In this document: piece after piece, positions 32,310-39,912 of the stretch
Numbering within the stretch: the first letter of the stretch is position 1
How the letters are laid out: each line of letters starts with the position of its first letter
NCBI GenBank assembly: GCA_900317745.1
Contig: ONHW01000020.1
Span: forward strand, 1 to 45,192
Origin: an uncultured Bacteroidales bacterium
GTDB lineage: Bacteria; Bacteroidota; Bacteroidia; Bacteroidales; Paludibacteraceae
Length of the DNA stretch: 45,192 nucleotides
Direction of reading: 5' to 3'
Notes under the pieces: model-generated
Database searches by the model: none
What the model was told of the DNA's origin: nothing
What the model saw: the letters and a program-made list of their open reading frames with translations, nothing else
Position numbers and translations under genes: made by a program

Positions 32310-35258
32310 ATGAAAAGAACCATTTTGTACATACTACTGCTCGGCAGCACGCTGTTGTACGCCCAAGAGGCAACGCAGCAGACCGGCAGCATACAGGGTA
32401 CAGTGGTAGATAGCCAATCCGGACAGATTCTGGAGATGGTAGCCGTGCAACTGTTCACCTACTCCGGCAACGACTCAACGATGGTCGGCGGTGCACAGAC
32501 GGACATGGAAGGCTACTTCTACTTCATGAAAGTCAAGCCCGGCAAGTACAAGATCGTTCTTTCATCGTTGGGCTACAACACGCGGATCGTTCCTGTCGAA
32601 CTGACTGCTGACAACCTGTTCCGCGAGATGGGTAAAATCAGCCTCACCGAAAACGTGCAGGCGTTGGCGGAGATCGATGTGAAAGGGCACGCTGCGGAAA
32701 TGACTGTCAAGGGCGATACCATCGAGTACAACACCAACGCCTATAGGATGGAGGAAACAGCGGTGGTGGAAGATCTGCTCAAGAAAATGTCAGGCGTAAC
32801 GGTGGACAAAGAAGGCAACGTGACCGTCAACGGCGAGACAATCAAAGCCGTGCGCGTGGATGGCAAGAAGTTCTTCGGCGATGATGTGCAGACTGCCACC
32901 AAGAATATACCTGCCGACATGATCGAGAAGATCCAGGTGCTGGACGAGAAGAGCGAGACGTCAAAGCTGACAGGATTCGAGGATGAAGAAAGTTCGCGCG
33001 TGATTAACCTCACTCTCAAGAAAGACCGCAAGCAGGGTCTGTTCGGCAACTTTAATGGCGGCTTGGGTGCCGACCTCGTGACGGATGATGGCAAGTGGTT
33101 CAACTACAGCAACCCGGCTTTCGGGGCTACGGCTGCCGACAGAACGAAGCACTTCTTTCAGAATGATTTCCGCTACTCCGCAGGGTTGTTTATGAACATC
33201 CTGTCGGAGAACAGCCAGAGCACGATCATCGGCAATGCCAACAACACCAACGAGATCCGTATGGGACGCGGGCGAGGCGGCTGGGGCGCCAACAACCAGG
33301 GCATAACCTGGGCGGAGAATATCGGCGTGAATACGAACATTGACTTCAGCAGCAACGTGCCGGGACTGTTGTTCGGCGGTGACGGACAGTTGGCGCACTC
33401 GTCCAACAACACCCAGGCTCTGTCGAAGAAAGACACCTACTCCAAGGGAAGCAACTACCTGCAGAACGAAACATCTGGATCGCTCGCCAACACATGGGAC
33501 GCCAACCTGCGACTCGAACTGGAGTACACTATCGACACCGCAAACAAGGTGCTCATACAGCCGCAAATGAGTTACACCAACACCTGGCAGGACGCAGTTA
33601 ATAGTTATGTGAACGGGCAATATACCGAAGGTTCGGACACCACAATCATCAGCAACGGTAGCCAGACCAAGAACAGCAACAGTCAGGACATCAGCGGCAA
33701 GATTCAGGTGATCTACACCCACTCGTTTGCCAAACCCGGACGCAAACTGACTCTGACAGGCAATGCCGGCGTAACGAACACCAAGGGGCACACCGATACC
33801 TACGCCTACGACAATCTGGGCGACAGCATTCTGGTGAACCAGTACACCAACAGCGGCAATACATCGGTCAACTACAGCCTCCGCGCCTCGTTTATCGAAC
33901 CGCTATACAAACGCGAACACCTGCTGGAGATCGCTGCACTGCTGAGCGGCAACAACCGCACCTCTAACAAGAGCCAGTACGACATTGGCGCAACGGACAC
34001 AACATACAACAACGACTACAGCAACCACCTGCTCAACGACTTTTACACCGAGCAGGCTGAACTGAACTACCAGTGGAAGCACGAGAAGTTCAACCTCACC
34101 GCAGGCGCCAAAGGACTGTTCTCGCAGACGCGCTCGCGTACTTATTACGGCGCACCGGGCGCATACGTGTTGCAGCGCGACACACTGCTGAACGTGTTCA
34201 ACATTTCGCCGAACGTGAACTTCCGATACAAGTTCGGCAAGAAGGAGTTTGCACGAATCCGCTACAACGGCACCACGCAGCAACCTACGATCAGCCAACT
34301 TGAGCCCGTGCGTAACAACTCCGACGCAATGAACGAAACGGTCGGAAATCTCAGTCTGAACCCTGCGTTCCGGCATAGCCTGCACCTGATGTACTCGAAG
34401 TTCGACCAGGAGCAGTTCTGGAGCCTGATGACCGGCTTGCACGGCAATATGACCAAGGACGCACTCGTCGGCAACACGATATACGACGAAACAGGCAAAC
34501 GCTACCAACAGACAGTCAACGCCACCGACGTGCCCTACGACGTGAGTGCTGACCTGATGTTCAACACGCCGTTTGCCAACAAAATAATGCAGTTCAACAC
34601 GCGCACAAGTATCAGTTATAACAGCCGCGTCAGTTACGTGTCGCGCGAGCACACCGCAGCTGAGATCGCAGCAATGATTGCTGCCGACAACCTCGCATTA
34701 GGCGACAAGTCGCTGACAGGCAACCTGCAGGTGAACGAAAATCTCACACTCCGACTCACCCACGACATTGTGGACATTGGCGTTGTAGGTGCGTTCAACT
34801 ACAGCCGCACGCAGAACAACCTGAGTGCCGCCACGCTGAGTAACGTGTTCCGCTGGTCGGTCACAGGAGATATAACGTTCAACCTGCCCAAGTCGTGGAA
34901 GATAGGTGCCGATTGCGGATATACCGCGCGTTACGGCTACGGCTTCTCCGACCCCGACGAGGTGGTGCTCAACGCCAATATTTCCAAGAGTTGGTCGAAC
35001 GCCACACTCACACTCAAGGGCTACGACCTGCTCAACCAGAAGAAGAGCATCGTGCAAGTCATCGGTGAGAACTATGTGCAATACAAGGAGTATAACTCGC
35101 TGCAGACCTATGTCATGCTCACGTTTACCTACAAACTGAATAGGATGGGCGGACTGAAAGCCAAAGGTATGGCAGGGCATATTCAAGAGATGATGGAAAC
35201 CGGCAAGACGCCGGGCAAAGGTGGCGTGCCGCCCATGGGACCACCGCCGGATAGATAA
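32310..35258 (+). CDS. Outer-membrane beta-barrel protein with carboxypeptidase-like N-domain
   Basis: This 982-residue protein has a signal peptide MKRTILYILLLGSTLLYAQ. A CarboxypepD_reg-like domain follows (about 25-110, GSIQGTVVDSQSGQILEMVAVQLF … YFYFMKVKPGKYKIVLSSLGY), then a plug-like region (ETAVVEDLLKKMSGVTVDKEGNVTVNGE; VRVDGKKFFGDDVQTA) and a long beta-barrel of the OMP_b-brl_3 type. Related proteins resemble TonB-dependent receptors but their substrates are unknown. The ATG at 32310 begins the signal peptide; the TTG at 32280 lies in the 20-bp hairpin and is rejected. The C-terminus is rich in G and P. Confidence 0.87.
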   Translation: MKRTILYILLLGSTLLYAQEATQQTGSIQGTVVDSQSGQILEMVAVQLFTYSGNDSTMVGGAQTDMEGYFYFMKVKPGKYKIVLSSLGYNTRIVPVELTADNLFREMGKISLTENVQALAEIDVKGHAAEMTVKGDTIEYNTNAYRMEETAVVEDLLKKMSGVTVDKEGNVTVNGETIKAVRVDGKKFFGDDVQTATKNIPADMIEKIQVLDEKSETSKLTGFEDEESSRVINLTLKKDRKQGLFGNFNGGLGADLVTDDGKWFNYSNPAFGATAADRTKHFFQNDFRYSAGLFMNILSENSQSTIIGNANNTNEIRMGRGRGGWGANNQGITWAENIGVNTNIDFSSNVPGLLFGGDGQLAHSSNNTQALSKKDTYSKGSNYLQNETSGSLANTWDANLRLELEYTIDTANKVLIQPQMSYTNTWQDAVNSYVNGQYTEGSDTTIISNGSQTKNSNSQDISGKIQVIYTHSFAKPGRKLTLTGNAGVTNTKGHTDTYAYDNLGDSILVNQYTNSGNTSVNYSLRASFIEPLYKREHLLEIAALLSGNNRTSNKSQYDIGATDTTYNNDYSNHLLNDFYTEQAELNYQWKHEKFNLTAGAKGLFSQTRSRTYYGAPGAYVLQRDTLLNVFNISPNVNFRYKFGKKEFARIRYNGTTQQPTISQLEPVRNNSDAMNETVGNLSLNPAFRHSLHLMYSKFDQEQFWSLMTGLHGNMTKDALVGNTIYDETGKRYQQTVNATDVPYDVSADLMFNTPFANKIMQFNTRTSISYNSRVSYVSREHTAAEIAAMIAADNLALGDKSLTGNLQVNENLTLRLTHDIVDIGVVGAFNYSRTQNNLSAATLSNVFRWSVTGDITFNLPKSWKIGADCGYTARYGYGFSDPDEVVLNANISKSWSNATLTLKGYDLLNQKKSIVQVIGENYVQYKEYNSLQTYVMLTFTYKLNRMGGLKAKGMAGHIQEMMETGKTPGKGGVPPMGPPPDR

Positions 35259-35287
35259 TTGAAATGAAAAAACTATAAAATACTATA

Positions 35288-36217
35288 ATGCTGAATCTAC
35301 TGTATATAACTTGGGACGTTGATCCTATCCTCCTTCACTTCGGTGACGGAGGAATACGCTGGTATGGCTTGCTGTGGGCAATTGGCTTGTACCTGTGCTA
35401 TCTGGTTCAGGTGCGCCTGTACAAACATGAGAATTGCCCCGAAGAATGGGCAGACAAGATCTTCCTTTGGATGGCTCTGGGCGTTATTATCGGTGCCCGT
35501 ATAGGGCACTGCTGGTTCTACGAATGGCACGATGTCACCCTACCTTGGATGGCTAACTACTGCCGCGCAATGAACATCAGCACCGAGCCTATCCAACTCT
35601 TTGCCTGGACGTTCAACTACCGCAACCCGTACATCGAACACCCCTTCTACCTGTTCAAGATTTGGGAGGGCGGACTGTCGTCACACGGCGGTGCGATAGG
35701 TCTGTTCACCGCCGCTTGGCTGCTCAACAAGAAGCACTTCAGCAAGGAGCCTAAGTTCCACACCTCGATGATCTGGATTCTCGACCGCCTGTGCATTGGC
35801 GTAGGTATAACAGCCACACTTATTCGCCTGGGCAACCTGATGAACTCCGAGATCTACGGCGGACCGACAGACCTGCCTTGGGGATTCATCTTCGTACGTG
35901 ACGGTCAAACTGTACCCTGCCACCCTACGCAGATCTATGAGATGCTCTACTGTATCGTGGCGCTCATCACAACGCAGGCTATGTATCACTACGGCAAAGC
36001 CTACCGCCGTGAGGGACTGCTGCTCGGTACGTTCCTGCTCATCGTGTTCGTCACTCGCTTCCTGCTGGAGTTCATCAAGAACGACCAGGAGGCTTTCGAA
36101 GCCGGACATCTGCTGAATATGGGACAACTGCTCAGTATTCCGTTTATCCTGCTGGCAGGCTGGCTCGTAGTACGCGCCTTCCGCCGACCGATGAATCCCG
36201 ACACAGCTACAAATTGA
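35288..36217 (+). CDS. lgt: Prolipoprotein diacylglyceryl transferase
   Basis: This 309-residue inner-membrane enzyme transfers diacylglycerol to the lipobox cysteine of prolipoproteins. It has about seven membrane helices. Motifs: IRWYGLLWAIGLYLCY, LGVIIGARIGHCWFYEW, WEGGLSSHGGAIG (with the essential H), and the Lgt signature as ATLIRLGNLMNSEIYG, where R and N are kept. Several lipoproteins in this window are its substrates. It overlaps the next gene by 4 bases. Confidence 0.95.
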   Translation: MLNLLYITWDVDPILLHFGDGGIRWYGLLWAIGLYLCYLVQVRLYKHENCPEEWADKIFLWMALGVIIGARIGHCWFYEWHDVTLPWMANYCRAMNISTEPIQLFAWTFNYRNPYIEHPFYLFKIWEGGLSSHGGAIGLFTAAWLLNKKHFSKEPKFHTSMIWILDRLCIGVGITATLIRLGNLMNSEIYGGPTDLPWGFIFVRDGQTVPCHPTQIYEMLYCIVALITTQAMYHYGKAYRREGLLLGTFLLIVFVTRFLLEFIKNDQEAFEAGHLLNMGQLLSIPFILLAGWLVVRAFRRPMNPDTATN

Positions 36218-37479
36218 AAAGACAAAAGGTACATAGTATATTGAAGAGAGGACTTGTAGCCCTTTCTGTTTTCATTTTTCAATTTTCAACTCTACACGCT
36301 GACGACACGCTTGTCGTTATGCATCAGTACGCCGATACGCTCAAATTGCAGGACGCGCAGCAGACCGTTCAGTTCAACGACGACGATATGCTGCTTGCGC
36401 TCATTGCCGAGCAGAGCAGGCTGATTGCCGACTCACTGGCAGCCATTGATAGCACACAGATGGATAGCCGCGAGGCTATGCAACGCCTGCAGGCTATGCA
36501 GGACAAACTCCGCCGCGACTCACTCTACATCGACTCGCTGCGCATCGAGGCTATCCGGCAGGAAACACAGCAGATAGCGCACGACATCGGCGTACAAACC
36601 GAGGTACAGGACATACGTATCGAGAAGCATATTTTCCGCGATGAAGAAGAGGACAAAGCGGATATCCGCCGCGCCATACAGCAGCAGTATTCGCCATGGT
36701 TCAAGGAGGCACGCACACTCGTGCAGTTCACCCAGAACTATATCTCGCCCAACTGGTACAAAGGCGGCAACTCCAGCCTGGCAATGCTCGCCATCCTCAA
36801 GGGTGATATCAAGTACAAGAAGGGCAACTTCGTATGGGAAAACACAGGCGAGTGGCGAATGGGTCTTTCCACAACCGGTAAAACAGATACCGTACACAAG
36901 GTCAATGTCACCGACGACCAGTTCAAGATCTACTCCAAAGCAGGATATCAGGTCTATAGCAAGTTGTTTGTGTCGGCTGCCGTGGATTTTCAGACCACAC
37001 TTCTACCCTCCTGGAAGACTAACAGCCAACAACTCAAGTCAGGACTGATGACACCTATCCGCTTCAACATTACTGCCGGTCTGGATTACAAGCCTGTTGA
37101 TTGGGTGACAATCAACTTCTCGCCGGTTAACTTCAAACTGGTGCACGCCGCCATAAGCGACTCGCTACGCGTGCAAGTGACGGATTTCGGTATCGACAAG
37201 GGCAACAAAACCCTGGCTGAACTCGGTAGTTCGTTGCGCGTGGAAATGAAGTACAAACCCTTGCGAGAGATCGAACTCTACAGCCTGCTGTACTTGTACA
37301 CCAACTACCGGCAGGTGGAGTTCGATTGGCAGATCGAGGTGGACTTTATTATCAACCGCTTTCTGTCCACCCACCTCACGCTGCATCCGCGATTCGACTC
37401 TACAGTCAAATCCAGTGAACCGCAGCACTTGCAGTTCAAGGAGTTACTGTCCATCGGTTTCAACCACCGGTTCAGATGA
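36214..37479 (+). CDS. DUF3078 outer-membrane protein
   Basis: This 421-residue exported protein has a signal peptide (about 10-29, LVALSVFIFQFSTLHA) and a helical, charged segment (about 60-150). The DUF3078 region begins near TQNYISPNWYKGGNSSLAMLA and ends in barrel-like strands (ELLSIGFNHRFR). The family is specific to Bacteroidota and of unknown function. No ATG precedes the signal peptide; TTG at 36214 overlapping the lgt stop (TTGA) is used, with a second TTG at about 36241 as alternative. Confidence 0.85.
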   Translation: MKRQKVHSILKRGLVALSVFIFQFSTLHADDTLVVMHQYADTLKLQDAQQTVQFNDDDMLLALIAEQSRLIADSLAAIDSTQMDSREAMQRLQAMQDKLRRDSLYIDSLRIEAIRQETQQIAHDIGVQTEVQDIRIEKHIFRDEEEDKADIRRAIQQQYSPWFKEARTLVQFTQNYISPNWYKGGNSSLAMLAILKGDIKYKKGNFVWENTGEWRMGLSTTGKTDTVHKVNVTDDQFKIYSKAGYQVYSKLFVSAAVDFQTTLLPSWKTNSQQLKSGLMTPIRFNITAGLDYKPVDWVTINFSPVNFKLVHAAISDSLRVQVTDFGIDKGNKTLAELGSSLRVEMKYKPLREIELYSLLYLYTNYRQVEFDWQIEVDFIINRFLSTHLTLHPRFDSTVKSSEPQHLQFKELLSIGFNHRFR

Positions 37480-37492
37480 TCCTGATTAATTC

Positions 37493-37512
37493 ATCAGCCA
37501 AACTTGGCTGAT
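37493..37512. repeat. 20-bp intergenic hairpin, copy 3
   Basis: ATCAGCCAAACTTGGCTGAT: 9-bp arms and a 2-base loop, 13 bases after the DUF3078 stop and 7 bases before the next ATG, so it could mask that start in RNA. Confidence 0.9.
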
Positions 37513-37519
37513 CCAGTAT

Positions 37520-38869
37520 ATGAGACGTTATCTACAAATAATCATTGCCCTACTCTGCCTCAGTGCCGAGTTGTGCGCTGCGGATTATATCGGCCGCGTA
37601 GTGGACGAGAAAGGCAAACCTGTCGGTTACGCTACCGTCTATATGGCAGACGATCCGGTTATCGGCACCGCTACCGCCAACAACGGACTGTTTCACCTCT
37701 CCACCGATCTGCCGCCCTACGCCGAACTCATCGTGTCGTTCATCGGCTACGAGAAGCAGACCCTGTTCCTCAAAGACCTCTCCGCTACCGATGGCTCGCA
37801 GGCTGCCGACACCACCGTGATTGTGCTCAAAGAGCAGCCTATACACCTCGAAGAGGTGGTGATTGCCGCCAAACCGCAGAAGCAGAAGAACAAACGCAAG
37901 CGCACACAGGAGTTGCTCGCTGCCGTCTATGCTCAGATGCAATCTGACTTCCCGCTCACCACCACAGGCTATCAGATTGTCAGCGACGTACGCATGGACG
38001 CAGAGGACGAGCCCTGGGGAATGGAGCAGATGATCGCACGCGTGATCGTTATGCCGCAGCAGGGACATATAGTCAAGGATCCGCGCAACGGCAAACGCTC
38101 CGTTGTGCCTACCGACTCCTCGCAGTTCGATGGCAAGTTTTGCAAGCGTTATGTTGATGCGTCTATCCGCGCCCTGGCAGATACCATACTTGCCGGCGAC
38201 AAGATCGATGCGGTCCACCCCTACGCACGCAAGGCGGCTAACGCCGTGGACTCAGGAGTAGTTGTACACCGCGCGCTGTGGAGCATGGGAAACATTGTGT
38301 TTGATTTCGTCAACACGATGAAAGATGTCAACCGCTGGCAGGTCAGCAACGAGAGCGAAGGCGAGACAGTGCTCACGTACACCGAGAAGCAGAACATCCT
38401 CGGCATTTTTATCTATCGGATGCAACGCCATTACATCCTCAGCAGCGACGATCTGCGCGTGTTGCGGTTTGCCGAACGAGCACATGTTGAGTTCAATATA
38501 CCCTTTGGCTACAAAGTCAAACCCCAAGAGATGCAAATGCTCAACCTGCTGAACATGGGCGAGAAGCAGATCGAGCAGTACCGCATACGCAAGGTGCACG
38601 CCGACATCAGCCTGAACACCCTCTATCAGGAGCGTGACGGACACCTGTACATTCTGGAGAAGAACCTCCTGTCCGACGCCACAATCATCGGCAAGCGCAA
38701 GGACCGCAAGCCTACCGGCAGAGGCACGATTGAAACGAAAGACACTATACCCCTCAACATCCGCGCCACACAGCGCGTAACCTCCCTGCAGACCGAGGAT
38801 GTACATCCGCTGCCATCCAAGCAGATACACAACCGCGTCCCTCGCACCATTGTGCCGATTTACAATTGA
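37520..38869 (+). CDS. Carboxypeptidase-like regulatory domain protein
   Basis: This 449-residue exported protein has a signal peptide (1-21, IIIALLCLSAELCA), then a carboxypeptidase D regulatory-like domain (about 22-110, GRVVDEKGKPVGYATVYMAD … AELIVSFIGYEKQTLFL), a basic linker (KPQKQKNKRKR) and a C-terminal region of about 310 residues without a recognised motif. In Bacteroidota, proteins of this kind sit on the inner face of the outer membrane or attach to it (DUF5686-like architecture is possible). No catalytic residues were identified. Confidence 0.7.
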   Translation: MRRYLQIIIALLCLSAELCAADYIGRVVDEKGKPVGYATVYMADDPVIGTATANNGLFHLSTDLPPYAELIVSFIGYEKQTLFLKDLSATDGSQAADTTVIVLKEQPIHLEEVVIAAKPQKQKNKRKRTQELLAAVYAQMQSDFPLTTTGYQIVSDVRMDAEDEPWGMEQMIARVIVMPQQGHIVKDPRNGKRSVVPTDSSQFDGKFCKRYVDASIRALADTILAGDKIDAVHPYARKAANAVDSGVVVHRALWSMGNIVFDFVNTMKDVNRWQVSNESEGETVLTYTEKQNILGIFIYRMQRHYILSSDDLRVLRFAERAHVEFNIPFGYKVKPQEMQMLNLLNMGEKQIEQYRIRKVHADISLNTLYQERDGHLYILEKNLLSDATIIGKRKDRKPTGRGTIETKDTIPLNIRATQRVTSLQTEDVHPLPSKQIHNRVPRTIVPIYN

Positions 38870-38895
38870 TTCATAACAAATACCAACATACTACT

Positions 38896-39849
38896 ATGGA
38901 AACAAAAGACCTGTACAAAGCAGCCGACAATCGCTATGACAACCAGCAGATGTACACTTTCTGCGGGCATAGCGGAGTGATTCTCCCCAAGTTGAGCCTG
39001 GGCTTCTGGCACAACTTCGGTAGCGTTGACCCCTACGAGCGCAGCCGTGCTATCACGCATTATGCCTTCGACCACGGCATTACGCACTTCGACCTCGCGA
39101 ACAACTATGGTCCCGTTTACGGTAGTGCCGAGGAGACCATGGGAAGACTCATCGACGACAGTTTCCGCCCGTACCGTGACGAACTTTTTATCTCTACCAA
39201 AGCCGGCTACGACATGTGGCCCGGACCGTACGGCAACGGCGGTTCGCGTAAGTACCTGATGTCGAGTCTTGACCAGAGCCTCAAGCGCATGCACCTCGAC
39301 TATGTTGACCTGTTCTACAGCCATCGTTATGACCCGAATACGCCTATCGAGGAGACCTTGCAGGCACTTGTGGATATAGTACGCGCCGGCAAAGCGTTGT
39401 ATGTAGGTATCTCCAACTGGCCGCTGGAACAACTGCGCAAGGGCTACGACTATCTGGCACAGCGCGACGTACCCCTGCTCATCTATCAGGGCAAACTCAA
39501 CCGCCTGTGGACCGAACATATCGACAACGGACTCCTCGCCTTCTGCCGCGAGAAAGGTATAGGTTATATCGCCTTCTCGCCCCTGGCACAAGGCTTGCTG
39601 ACCGACCGCTATATCAACGGTATACCTGCCGACTCGCGCATGGCAAAGGGTAAGTTCCTCCGCGCCGAGCAACTGACCGATGAAGTACGCGCCAAGGTTG
39701 CTGCCGTACGCGTGGAGGCTGCCGAGCGGAAGATCACTACCGCACAGCGTGCCTTGGGCTGGATATTGGAGCAGCCGGGCGTGACATCCGTACTCGTAGG
39801 TGCCAGCAGTGTCGAGCAGCTGCAGGATAACCTCGCCGTAGTGCAATAG
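38896..39849 (+). CDS. Aldo/keto reductase, L-glyceraldehyde-3-phosphate reductase-like
   Basis: This 317-residue cytosolic NADPH-dependent oxidoreductase resembles YghZ/Gpr. Catalytic tetrad parts are visible: DLANNYG (D, Y), STKAG (K), FYSHRYDP (H). GISNWPLEQL and a cofactor-binding stretch SPLAQGLLTDRY follow, with a final TSVLVGASSVEQLQDNLAVV. The ATG at 38896 (METKDLYKAADNRYD) is the family start; TTG at 38866 would overlap the upstream gene. Reduction of a toxic triose or methylglyoxal is the usual role. It is 63 bases upstream of the beta-galactosidase. Confidence 0.9.
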   Translation: METKDLYKAADNRYDNQQMYTFCGHSGVILPKLSLGFWHNFGSVDPYERSRAITHYAFDHGITHFDLANNYGPVYGSAEETMGRLIDDSFRPYRDELFISTKAGYDMWPGPYGNGGSRKYLMSSLDQSLKRMHLDYVDLFYSHRYDPNTPIEETLQALVDIVRAGKALYVGISNWPLEQLRKGYDYLAQRDVPLLIYQGKLNRLWTEHIDNGLLAFCREKGIGYIAFSPLAQGLLTDRYINGIPADSRMAKGKFLRAEQLTDEVRAKVAAVRVEAAERKITTAQRALGWILEQPGVTSVLVGASSVEQLQDNLAVVQ

Positions 39850-39912
39850 TACAAACCTTCCGGCTGGCGTGCTACAGTACATCCATACGGGAAATATTAA
39901 CCAATTATTTAT

